NCBI RefSeq assembly: GCF_039519235.1
Contig: NZ_CP154351.1
Coordinates: forward strand, 2,557,633 to 2,621,632
Direction of reading: 5' to 3'
DNA: 64,000 nucleotides
From: Micrococcus sp. 2A
GTDB lineage: Bacteria; Actinomycetota; Actinomycetes; Actinomycetales; Micrococcaceae
A program made the translations under genes and the position numbers. Below the pieces are notes generated by a model that saw only the letters and a program-made list of their open reading frames with translations, was not told the DNA's origin and searched no databases. This document shows, one piece after another, positions 24,391 through 32,595 of this stretch; the stretch's first letter is position 1, and every line of letters starts with the position of its first letter.

Positions 24391-25479
24391 TGTACCCGGT
24401 CAGGACGTTGGTGGCACGAGGGAGCTTGAACAAAGGAGAACCTCCGGGTGGGATGTGGCTTGTCTAAGGCCCACATCACAAACCCAGAGGTTCTCATGTC
24501 CCACGGTAGCGCCCGCCTGACCGTTCACGGTCGTCGACTCATCGTCCAACGCCACCAAGCCGGATGGGCTCAAGCCCACATCGCCGCCGCGATGGGGGTC
24601 TCACGAAAATGCGTGAAAACCTGGATCGACCGGTACGCGTGCGAGGGCGATGCAGGCCTGGCCACGCGTTCCTCCCGCCCCCACACCAGCCCCACGAGAT
24701 CTTCTGCAGCCACGGAGCAGGCGGTGCTCGCCGCTCGCGCCGAGCACCGGTACGGGCAGGACCGTCTTGCCCCGCTCACCGGGGTTCCAGCACGCACGAT
24801 CGGCAGGATCCTGCGTCGTCATCACGTGCCCCGCCTGGCCGCATGCGACCCGATCACCGGGGAGGTGATCCGTTCTTCGAAGACGACCACGCGCCGGTAC
24901 GAACGAGACCGGCCCGGGGAACTGGTCCACGTGGACGTGAAGAAGCTGGGCAAGATCCCCGAGGGCGGGGGCTGGAGAGCACGAGGACGCGCGGCGACCG
25001 AGGCTGAGAAAGGCCGGCGCCCCAAGATCGGATACGACTACGTGCACGCGATGGTCGATGACCATTCCCGCTTGGCCTACGCCGAGGTCCTGGCCGACGA
25101 GACCGGGCAGACGTGCGCGGGATTCCTGCAGCGGGCCGCGGCGTACTTCGCCTCTCGGGGGATCACGAGGATCGAGCGTGTCATCACGGACAACGCGTTC
25201 GCGTATCGCCATAGTGCAGCGTTCCGGGCCGCGGTGGCCGGGCTCGGGGCCAGGCAGAAGTTCATCCGCCCGCACTGCCCGTGGCAGAACGGCAAGGTCG
25301 AGCGGTTCAACCGGACGCTGGCGATCGAGTGGGCCTACCGGCAGGTGTTCACCTCCAGTGCTCACCGACAGGACGCGCTTGTCCCGTGGTTGGAGTACTA
25401 CAACACTGAGCGGGGTCACGCCGCGCTCGGAGGACACCCGCCCATGAACCGGGTGCCACCAACCTCATGACCGGGTACA
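24391..25479 (+). mobile_element. IS481-family insertion sequence (element A)
   Basis: The 1089-bp element has related ends: TGTACCCGGTCA inward at 24391 and its inverse TGACCGGGTACA ending at 25479, with the inverted repeat extending to about 27 bp. It is flanked by the 6-bp direct repeat CCTAGG (24385-24390 and 25480-25485). Its removal restores the DUF262 reading frame exactly, so the insertion is recent and simple. Confidence 0.95.
24496..25470 (+). CDS. IS481-family transposase (element A)
   Basis: This 324-residue transposase has an N-terminal helix-turn-helix (AQAHIAAAMGVSRKCVKTWIDR) and an rve DDE core: LVHVDVKKLGK (first Asp), VITDNAFAYRHS (second Asp), and WQNGKVERFNRTL (Glu). ATG 24496 is preferred over the upstream GTG-like starts because it matches the usual IS481 N terminus (MSHGSARLTVHGRRLIVQRH). 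The gene is intact. Confidence 0.93.
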   Translation: MSHGSARLTVHGRRLIVQRHQAGWAQAHIAAAMGVSRKCVKTWIDRYACEGDAGLATRSSRPHTSPTRSSAATEQAVLAARAEHRYGQDRLAPLTGVPARTIGRILRRHHVPRLAACDPITGEVIRSSKTTTRRYERDRPGELVHVDVKKLGKIPEGGGWRARGRAATEAEKGRRPKIGYDYVHAMVDDHSRLAYAEVLADETGQTCAGFLQRAAAYFASRGITRIERVITDNAFAYRHSAAFRAAVAGLGARQKFIRPHCPWQNGKVERFNRTLAIEWAYRQVFTSSAHRQDALVPWLEYYNTERGHAALGGHPPMNRVPPTS

Positions 25480-26392
25480 CCTAGGGTGGCCAGGCATCTC
25501 CGCGATCTCCACATCCATGAGAGTCGGGGCATCCCGTACAGCTCGCAGGTCGTTTCGTTGATGATCGTCACCACCCTGCTGGGCGAGCGAGCTGAAGAGC
25601 ACGCGGTGCGCGCGCGCTTGAACCAATGGTTCTGGTGCGGAGTTCTGGGCGAGCTCTACGGGTCTACGATCACGACCCAGCTGGCCAAGGACGCGGAGCA
25701 GTTGCCCGATTGGTCTCTGGACAAGAGCTCTACCACTCCGGAGGCCATCATCCGCGCCAGCTTCGCGGAGTCACGTCTCGGTTCTCTGCGCTCACGGCAG
25801 TCCGCCGCCTACAAGGGCGTCTACGCGCTGATCATGGCGCAGCAGACCCCCGTGAAGGACTGGATGTTGGATCAGAAGCTTGACTTCCAGTCGTATGACG
25901 AGCTGCAGGTCGACATCCATCATGTCTTCCCCAAGAAGTGGTGCGAGGACAACGCGATCGAGTATTGGCGACGCGAGAGCATCATCAACAAGACTCCTCT
26001 GGCGAAGAAGACAAACATCCGCCTTCGGGGCGACTCACCCGCCGTCTACATCGACCGCCTAGATGCGAAGGGCCTCAGTGCGGAACAGGTGGACGCGCAG
26101 ATTGCGACCCATGCGATTGACCCGGCGTTTCTCCGGTCAGGGTACTTCGACGGCTACTTCCAGGATCGTCGCCGTCGACTCGTGGACCTCATTGAGAGCG
26201 CCATGGGCAAGTCCGTCGTTCGCGACTGGGACGTTGATTCCGAATCAACGGATGCACCCGCGAACTTCAATGAGCCAGCGGCATCGACGGGCGGTGTCTC
26301 CATTGGGGGCGAGCCGACACCGGACAGGACCATCTGATCCTATCGGAGGCGAACTGGCCCACCGCTCTCGGACCGGCTCATGAGGAGACGGC

Positions 26393-27127
26393 TCAGCTCT
26401 GCGCGCGGTACTCGGAGGCGAGCATCGCGTAGGTGACGCCGTCGATCCACCCGCGGGTGAGATGCAGCGGCTCCTCCTTGAACATGCCCTCGTGGCGCAG
26501 CCCCACCTTGGCCATGACGCGCAGGCTGGGCGCGTTGTCCGCGAAGGCCTCCGCCTCCACGCGGCGCACGCCCAGGCCGGTGAAGGCGAGGTCTAGCAGG
26601 GCGCGGGCCTGCGCAGCCACGGCGGCGTACCAGCCGGTGCCGAGCACGTCCGAGGCGGCCAGGTAGTCGGCCAGACGGTCCGGGTCGGAGGGCTCGCCCC
26701 CGGGGACCTTCACGAGGGAGCCGTCGGCCAGCTCCACGCGCATGTACTGCGCCTGGCTGCCCGTGTACTCGCCGGCGTTGACGCAGCGGGACTGGTAGCC
26801 GGCCTGGCAGATCTCGCACGTGTTGTCCGAGAGCATGAACGATCCGATCACGAAGTCGCCGAGCTGGAGGGTGGCGACCTCCGCGCCCTTCTCCACGATC
26901 GTGCCCACGTACTCGTGGCCCATCCGCCGGTGGTCCACCTCGTTGTGGCCGCGGTAGGGCCACAGGTCCGAGCCGCACACGCACGCGGCGGCCAGCTTCA
27001 GGACCACGTCACCGGGCTTCTGCACGCGCGGGGTGTCCACCTCCTCAACGACGACGTCGCCCGGCGCCCGCATGACGACGGCCTTCATGGTGGCGGGGAT
27101 CTCGGGGGTGGCGGTGTCGGTGGTCAT
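26393..27127 (-). pseudogene. Chimeric ORF: alcohol dehydrogenase N terminus joined to GNAT C terminus
   Basis: Residues 1 to about 165 are the GroES-like half of a zinc alcohol dehydrogenase (VCGSDLWPYRGHNEV, MGHEYVGTIVEKG, and a structural-zinc loop DNTCEICQAGYQSRC). Right after SDVLGTGWYAAVAAQ, where the NAD-binding fold should begin, it becomes the last 80 residues of a RimJ-like GNAT (ARALLDLAFTGLGVRRVEAE, NAPSLRVMAKVGLRHEGMF). The frame runs through, giving a 244-residue hybrid lacking both cofactor domains. It could be translated, but activity is unlikely. The GNAT tail resembles the remnant at 10828-11140. Confidence 0.8.
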
Positions 27128-27222
27128 CGTCGGTCCTCTCGTGTGAGCCGGTCGTCTGTGCCGGGAACTTGGCCGCGGCGCGCTGGGGAGAAGTCTCCCT
27201 CTGCTAGACCGGCGTCAGCATG

Positions 27223-28233
27223 CTAGTTGTAAGAGGTCATGACGTTGTTGACTCGCGCCGGGGCCAGTGAGGCCGGCGGGGCGTCCCCGCAGGAGGTATG
27301 AGGCCGATGGTAGTTGTAGTGGTTCACCCACACCGCCAGGGCCTCACGCCGGGCCGTCTCTGAGGAGTACGGGCGGGCGTAGAGGACCTCATCGACCATC
27401 AGCCGGTTGTAGCGTTCGACCTTCCCGTTATGGCGCGGGGTGTAGGGCCGGATCCGGTGGTGCCGACCCCCGAGCGAGACCACCTTCCGGGTGAAGTCCA
27501 CGGCCCGGTAGTTGTTCCCGTTGTCCGTGACCACCCGGTCCACGGTGATGCCGTGGGCGGCGAAGAACGCCCGCGCCCGGCAGAAGAACCCGATCGTGGT
27601 CACCGTCCGCTCATCCTCCAACGCCTCGGTGTAGGCCAGGCGGGTGAACCCGTCGATCGCCGAGTGCAGGTACGTGTACCCGACCCGTCGGCCAGGCCCG
27701 CGCTTGGCCGCTCGCGCGTTCTCGGAGTCCCGTCCGTGAGCACGCCAGCCTCCCCCGTCAGGGATCTTCCCGATCTTCTTCACGTCCAGGTGCACCATGT
27801 GCCCCGGCCCCCGCGCGGTGATCCTCTGGGCCGGCTGCTGGCGCAGGTCTTCCCCGGCCGGGGTCAGGTCCCGTAGCCGGGAGAGCCCGGCCCGGTGCAG
27901 CCACCGTCCCACGGTACGAAGACACACCCGGTGGCCCTCGGAGACGAGGTGGTGATGGATCCGGCGGGCCGACCACTTCTCCCTGCGACGCAGGGTCTGG
28001 ATCTGAGCCACCACCTCGGGGTCGAGCTGGGCAGGTGAACGGCGCGGACGGCTGGGCCGGTCGAGCAGCCCGGCCTCGCCCTCGGCGCGGTAGCGGGCTA
28101 CCCAGGTGGCCACCGTGGGGCGGCTGACGCGGAACTCGGCGGCCACGTGCGCTTGGGGGATGCCGTCGTTCAGGTGGCGTTGGACCATCCTGAGACGGCC
28201 GGTGGGAGTCAGGGGTGCATTAGCGTGAGTCAT
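27223..28233 (-). CDS. IS481-family transposase (element B)
   Basis: This 336-residue transposase has an N-terminal helix-turn-helix (AHVAAEFRVSRPTVATWVAR) and the DDE core in HMVHLDVKKIGK, VVTDNGNNYRAV and RHNGKVERYNRLMVDE. It is about half identical by eye to the transposase of element A. The stop codon TAG overlaps the CTAG that borders the element, so the last base triplet is supplied by target DNA. The gene is intact. Confidence 0.93.
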   Translation of the reverse strand: MTHANAPLTPTGRLRMVQRHLNDGIPQAHVAAEFRVSRPTVATWVARYRAEGEAGLLDRPSRPRRSPAQLDPEVVAQIQTLRRREKWSARRIHHHLVSEGHRVCLRTVGRWLHRAGLSRLRDLTPAGEDLRQQPAQRITARGPGHMVHLDVKKIGKIPDGGGWRAHGRDSENARAAKRGPGRRVGYTYLHSAIDGFTRLAYTEALEDERTVTTIGFFCRARAFFAAHGITVDRVVTDNGNNYRAVDFTRKVVSLGGRHHRIRPYTPRHNGKVERYNRLMVDEVLYARPYSSETARREALAVWVNHYNYHRPHTSCGDAPPASLAPARVNNVMTSYN

Positions 28234-28346
28234 GAGTGGGTCTCTTTGCGCGGATGGGTGGTGTAGGAACTTCCATCCTGCGGGAGAGGCCCACTCGTCT
28301 CATCTCAGCCCGGCCCTCGTGCCAAGAACCTCATGACCCACAACAG
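27227..28346 (-). mobile_element. IS481-family insertion sequence (element B)
   Basis: The 1120-bp element is bounded by CTAG on both sides (27223-27226 and 28347-28350), which I read as the target duplication. The ends are related inverted repeats sharing GGTCATGA followed by G-T-T-x-T-T-G at the same distance from each CTAG. It lies between the ADH-GNAT chimera and the AT-rich KAP gene. Confidence 0.88.
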
Positions 28347-28350
28347 CTAG

Positions 28351-28471
28351 TTGCCGTCCGATGCAAGCGCCTGTCGCATTTATCAATGCTAAATAACTAT
28401 CGGAGCTCTATATTCAGTAAGTGTCACTCAACGTTACCGCCTCAATGTGCCCGCCATTCTTGCAAGAGAAA
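28351..28471. other. AT-rich stretch between IS481-B and the KAP gene
   Basis: This has much lower GC than the chromosome average, like the neighbouring KAP gene, and contains no recognisable gene. It probably belongs to the same imported segment. Confidence 0.5.
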
Positions 28472-30586
28472 TTACTCCGCCTCAAAACCCAAAAAACCAT
28501 TCGGATACCGAGTGGCTTCCCGCCGGGCGAAGAGTTTCCTATTCTCCCAGGAAAGGTCGCCCGACTGTATCGGCCCGTTGTAATCTTCGGGCCAGGTAAT
28601 TTCCTCCGGGGCCCAGTGTCGAAAGCCAGATTCATTGAAGGAACTCAGTGTACTCTCGCCCGAAGACATCTCAGTTCTGGTGCCAACAAAACGTGAGGCT
28701 AGCGTATCGAGAGAGACGGTCTCGCTAATGATTAGCTCGCGGACCCTAGAAGCATATTCTGCGACTTCCGTTACGCCGGGGCTCTCGGCAATTAAGAAGA
28801 GAAAATATCCGATATCCGATCTCCTTTCGGCAGAGTCGCCGGCCTTCAGATTCTCCTCGGCGTAAAAGAATAGACGGTCCAGACACCGTTTCTGCATCCC
28901 GCCCCATGGCCGCATCTCTTCACCTGTAGTCAATATTGAATTGAACATGCCAACGATATCCCTGGGATCGAGGTCTTCTATGCAGAGGGGCGGCATACCC
29001 GATCGCCAAACATTCTCTAGCGCATTGTGCAGAGCCTCGTCCGCTAGCTGATAAAATAACTCGCGCGGGGTGAAGAATCCCCTTCGTTGATCCGACACAG
29101 CCGGAAGCGCCTCAAGCAGCATGGGGAAAGCCCAATGTCCCCAAGCCTCACCAAAATCGGACGCTTGAAGGAATTGCTGGACTTTACTAAAAATAACGCT
29201 CTGCGTGGTGGAGTCTCTGCCCGAAATTCCTACCCTAAATGCGCTCTTTTCTCCCATCTCACATGCACGAAGCCACGAACGAACCGAGGAGTCACTAACA
29301 TCTCCCTCGGGAATCTTTTTATATATATATCTATCAAAGTACTGGGCATTTCTAATTAAATTAGCCGAGCCCTCCACAGAAATCTGGCCAACCGCTTGAG
29401 GGAAGATTTGCCCAATCAGCAGTCGCACATCCGCACGGACACCCGGATCGGCGAGGTCTACCAGGTTATCCACCGTAGAAACATTCGACCCGGGAGTAGT
29501 GGCAAATGAGACGGGCTGCCGAGTTCCCGCCGTTGAATTAACAAGAATGCTCTTGAATTCACGTAACTTATCGTGAACCTCAGGAGAAATATGACGGAGG
29601 AGGGCAAGGAGAAAGACATCCACCACACTCACCTCCCCAGGCTCGTGGGGCTTAAGGTCAATCCTTACTTGCTCTAGAACCCGGTTTAGACTTCTAATAG
29701 TCCCAAGACTGCGAGATATGACTCTCGCGACAGAGCTGATCCTCCGCCCATCATCCTCCACGACACTGTGGCCCGTCTGCTCCACAACTGCGTCGAGACC
29801 GTCGCTCAAGAGATCAAATATTTGAGATTGCTGGATGGGAGGGATATAGAACGGGTACTGAATAATCTTTTCGAGATATCGCCGCGCATCAGTGATTGAC
29901 ATTTGGCCTCCCGACGCAGCCACCACATTGCGACAAAGCACCTCTTCATCGTAAGCGAGAAGATATGAAACTCCAGGGAACCTACCCAGCAGCCTAATGA
30001 CCCTCATCAGCTCCAGGAGTTCGCTCGAGTGCAAGCGGTCAATGTCGTCAACTAGAATAAGAACGCGCCGGTTGAGGTCCGCGAGCGAATTTGATGCATC
30101 GGAAAACTCTCGCTCCCAGCTATGTCGTTCCGTGAGTTGCTCCGAGAAGAATTTTGCATATTCGGATGCGGCACCCCCCGCTACTGGAATAGCTTTAAGT
30201 CCAGGAGAGCATATTTCCAGTAGTTTTGCGATCTTATTCTTCGCCCGAGCTGCTCTCGCATCGTCGGATGAGCCGGGAATTGCGCTAATAATGGATGCGA
30301 AAAACTCTTGGAGAAGTCCGTCGGTGCTACTAGTGGCCCAGGGGGTAAAGCGTGCAATGCTCCACCCCCCGCCCTGAGATTCCATCAGAGAATTAGAGAT
30401 AAGGTTTAGAATAGAGGACTTACCCGACCCCCATGGCCCCACCAACGAGTAGACAATGCTCGAATTGGCCTGTGAGGCGTGCCGGAGGTGGTCGACTAGC
30501 GCATCGACAAAGATTTCGATGTCGAGCTTATCAGAATCGCTGTCACTAATAGGGTCATCAGACCAAACAGTGAAACTAGTAGACAA
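28472..30586 (-). CDS. KAP-family P-loop NTPase, horizontally acquired
   Basis: This 704-residue KAP NTPase has Walker A GPWGSGKSS (50-58), the KAP-typical RFTPWATSSTDGLLQEFFASI (79-99) and Walker B VLILVDDIDRLHSSELLELM (175-194). After these come YLEKIIQYPFYIPPIQQSQI and a long C-terminal helical region of unknown role. I see no convincing membrane insertion, unlike many KAP proteins. KAP NTPases occur in several phage-defence and toxin contexts. The gene uses many A/T-ending codons and is close to half A+T, in sharp contrast with its neighbours, so it was imported recently. It has no partner gene; IS481-B lies on its 3' side and dnaB begins 20 bp before its start, pointing the same way. Confidence 0.85.
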   Translation of the reverse strand: MSTSFTVWSDDPISDSDSDKLDIEIFVDALVDHLRHASQANSSIVYSLVGPWGSGKSSILNLISNSLMESQGGGWSIARFTPWATSSTDGLLQEFFASIISAIPGSSDDARAARAKNKIAKLLEICSPGLKAIPVAGGAASEYAKFFSEQLTERHSWEREFSDASNSLADLNRRVLILVDDIDRLHSSELLELMRVIRLLGRFPGVSYLLAYDEEVLCRNVVAASGGQMSITDARRYLEKIIQYPFYIPPIQQSQIFDLLSDGLDAVVEQTGHSVVEDDGRRISSVARVISRSLGTIRSLNRVLEQVRIDLKPHEPGEVSVVDVFLLALLRHISPEVHDKLREFKSILVNSTAGTRQPVSFATTPGSNVSTVDNLVDLADPGVRADVRLLIGQIFPQAVGQISVEGSANLIRNAQYFDRYIYKKIPEGDVSDSSVRSWLRACEMGEKSAFRVGISGRDSTTQSVIFSKVQQFLQASDFGEAWGHWAFPMLLEALPAVSDQRRGFFTPRELFYQLADEALHNALENVWRSGMPPLCIEDLDPRDIVGMFNSILTTGEEMRPWGGMQKRCLDRLFFYAEENLKAGDSAERRSDIGYFLFLIAESPGVTEVAEYASRVRELIISETVSLDTLASRFVGTRTEMSSGESTLSSFNESGFRHWAPEEITWPEDYNGPIQSGDLSWENRKLFARREATRYPNGFLGFEAE

Positions 30587-30606
30587 TTTAGATCTCCCTC
30601 CAAGGG

Positions 30607-31995
30607 CTAGAACCCTCCCCCGCCCCCGCCATCCTGTGCGAGGTTGCTGAAGCGACTGTAATGCCCCTGGAACCCCACCACAATGGTCTTCGTGGGCCCG
30701 TTCCTATGCTTGGCCACGATCAGGTCGGCCTCACCGGCGCGCGGGCTCTCCTTGTCGTACACGTCCTCGCGGTGCAGCAGGATCACCATGTCCGCGTCCT
30801 GCTCGATCGAGCCGGACTCGCGCAGGTCGGACACCTGCGGCCGCTTGTCCGTGCGCTGCTCGGACCCACGGTTCAACTGGCTCAACGCGATCACCGGCAC
30901 GTCGAGCTCCTTGGCCAGCAGCTTGAGGGCACGCGAGAACTCGGCGACCTCCTGCTGACGGGACTCGACCTTCTTGCCCGAGCTCATGAGCTGCAGGTAG
31001 TCGAGCACCACCATCTTGAGGTTGTTCTTCTGCTTGAGCCGCCGGCACTTGGCGCGGATCTCCATCATGGTCATGTTCGGGGAGTCGTCGATGAAGAACG
31101 GGGCCTCGTTCAGCCGCCCCACGGTCGCGGCGATCTTGGACCACTGGTCATCCCGGATGGTGCCCTTGCGCAGGTCCTGCAGCGCGATCGTCGCCTCGGC
31201 GCTCAAGAGCCTCATGGCGATCTCGTTCTTGCCCATCTCGAGGCTGAAGAACACGGTGGCCATGTTGTGGTGGATGGCCGCGGCCCGCGCGAAGTCCAGC
31301 GCCAGCGTGGACTTGCCGACGGCGGGGCGCGCCGCGATCACGATCATCTGCCCGCCGTGCAGGCCCTGCGTCAGCTCGTCGAAGTCGTAGAAGTCGGTGG
31401 GGACGCCCGTCAGGCCCTCGCCCTGGTTGCCCGCGGCCTCGATCTCGTCGACCGCGTGCTCCATGATCTCGGAGAGCTGGACGTAGTCCTCGGACTGGCG
31501 GTTCTCCGCCACCTTGTAGATCTCGGACTGGGCCTCGTTGACGATCTCCTCGACCTCGCCGTCGCCCTGGTAGCCCAGCTGCGTGATCTTGGTGCCGGCG
31601 CCCACCAGGCGCCGCAGGATGGCTTTCTCGGCCACGATCGCCGCGTAGAAGTTGGCGTTGGCTGCCGTCGGCACGGACTGGATGAGCTCGTGGAGCACGG
31701 CGGGGCCGCCCACGCGGCTCAGCTCCTGGCGCTTGTTCAGCAGGTCCGCCACGGTGACGGCGTCGGCGGGCTCGCCGCGGCCGTAGAGGTCGATGATCGC
31801 CTCATAGATCATCTCGTGGCTGGGGCGGTAGAAGTCATGGCCGCGCAGCAGCTCCACCACGTCCGCGATCGCGTCCTTGGAGAGCATCATGCCGCCCAGC
31901 ACCGAGCGCTCCGCCTCCAGGTCCTGGGGCGGGAGGAACCGCTCGGTGGAACGGCCGCCGTCGTAGGAGCCCGAGTCTCCGTAGTTGTCCGTCAC
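30607..31995 (-). CDS. dnaB: Replicative DNA helicase DnaB
   Basis: This 462-residue hexameric 5'-3' helicase unwinds DNA at the replication fork. The N-terminal DnaB domain begins PPQDLEAERSVLGGMMLSKD (22-41). The RecA-like core has Walker A AARPAVGKST (221-230), Walker B LKMVVLDYLQLM and the arginine-finger region HRNGPTK. No intein interrupts it. The start is GTG 31995 (VTDNYGDSG), with AAGGGAG upstream; the frame is open for 61 more codons without homology. The glycine-rich tail (DGGGGGGF) is typical of actinobacteria. The upstream non-coding 600 bp is rich in DnaA boxes. Confidence 0.96.
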   Translation of the reverse strand: MTDNYGDSGSYDGGRSTERFLPPQDLEAERSVLGGMMLSKDAIADVVELLRGHDFYRPSHEMIYEAIIDLYGRGEPADAVTVADLLNKRQELSRVGGPAVLHELIQSVPTAANANFYAAIVAEKAILRRLVGAGTKITQLGYQGDGEVEEIVNEAQSEIYKVAENRQSEDYVQLSEIMEHAVDEIEAAGNQGEGLTGVPTDFYDFDELTQGLHGGQMIVIAARPAVGKSTLALDFARAAAIHHNMATVFFSLEMGKNEIAMRLLSAEATIALQDLRKGTIRDDQWSKIAATVGRLNEAPFFIDDSPNMTMMEIRAKCRRLKQKNNLKMVVLDYLQLMSSGKKVESRQQEVAEFSRALKLLAKELDVPVIALSQLNRGSEQRTDKRPQVSDLRESGSIEQDADMVILLHREDVYDKESPRAGEADLIVAKHRNGPTKTIVVGFQGHYSRFSNLAQDGGGGGGF

Positions 31996-32595
31996 TGCGG
32001 AGACTCCCTTCCCCGGCCCCCAACGACGGCGGCCCCCATGGCCGGCGCGCGCCGGCCCCTGATCCTGCTGGTCCCCACGGTGAACCGCCGCACCCACCTG
32101 CGGGAGGCGGATGCGGCGGCCCCCGGCCGCGACGATCATGCAAGCGGATGCGCGCCTGGCTCGAGGGCCTGGGGCCAATACCCGCTCTCGCGTTGGGGAT
32201 ACTTCGGGACACTACGCGCGGTCAGGAGGCCGGGCAAGCACGTTGTCCACAGGCAGTGTGGACAACGGGTGGATTCTGCGGCGTGTCGTGTGGACGCCCT
32301 GGGGACGGCGCTGTGGACAGCCCTGTGACGCCTCCCAGAATCGGCGCCTGACCTGGCGTTTTCCTATCCCCACGACTGTGGAGAAGAAAATTCTTCCGCA
32401 TCTGGAGAGCGCGGAGTCGACTTGACAGAGGCCCCCCTTGCCCCCCGTCTCTCCCCTCTGGCAACGGCGGTTTGCCCGCATTCCATCCACACCGTCCACA
32501 TCTGTGGACAAACACTGTGGACAAACCCGCCTGACCTGGGGAGAGCCAGCTTGACACCTCCTGTTAACCCGGAGGGCACTCCCGTCGCCGCGGCC
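31996..32595. other. Non-coding region upstream of dnaB
   Basis: Six hundred bases hold no convincing gene. The right two thirds hold the DnaA-box cluster and an A+T-rich patch near 32365-32400 with GAAGAA/TTCTTC arms. The left third near 32000-32200 only has G/C-rich sequence. Confidence 0.7.
32243..32524. promoter_or_regulatory. DnaA-box cluster upstream of dnaB
   Basis: Four exact 9-mers TTGTCCACA or its complement lie at 32243-32251, 32257-32265, 32503-32511 and 32516-32524. One-mismatch forms are at 32312-32320 and 32492-32500. TTGTCCACA is the preferred DnaA box in high-GC actinobacteria. The boxes occur as two facing or tandem pairs about 240 bp apart, with the A+T-rich patch between them. 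Regulation of dnaB by DnaA, DnaA titration, or an origin-like function are all possible. Confidence 0.75.

Larger units (their letters stand above)
23332..26337 (+). pseudogene. DUF262-DUF1524 (GmrSD-like) nuclease, interrupted by IS481
   Basis: Two open parts (23332-24390 and 25486-26337) join in frame if the IS element and one copy of the target duplication are removed, giving 636 residues (...LRDALPR/VARHLRDLH...). The N-terminal DUF262 part has QLPDFQRPYRWDDERIRSLL and the LLLDGQQRTTSMVQAL motif (DGQQR). The C-terminal DUF1524 part has the HNH-like VDIHHVFPKKW and INKTPLAKKTNIRLRGDSPA. DUF262-DUF1524 proteins include type IV restriction enzymes that cut modified phage DNA. The first half alone ends after 11 extra codons inside the IS and should be inactive. 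The start is GTG 23332. Confidence 0.9.
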
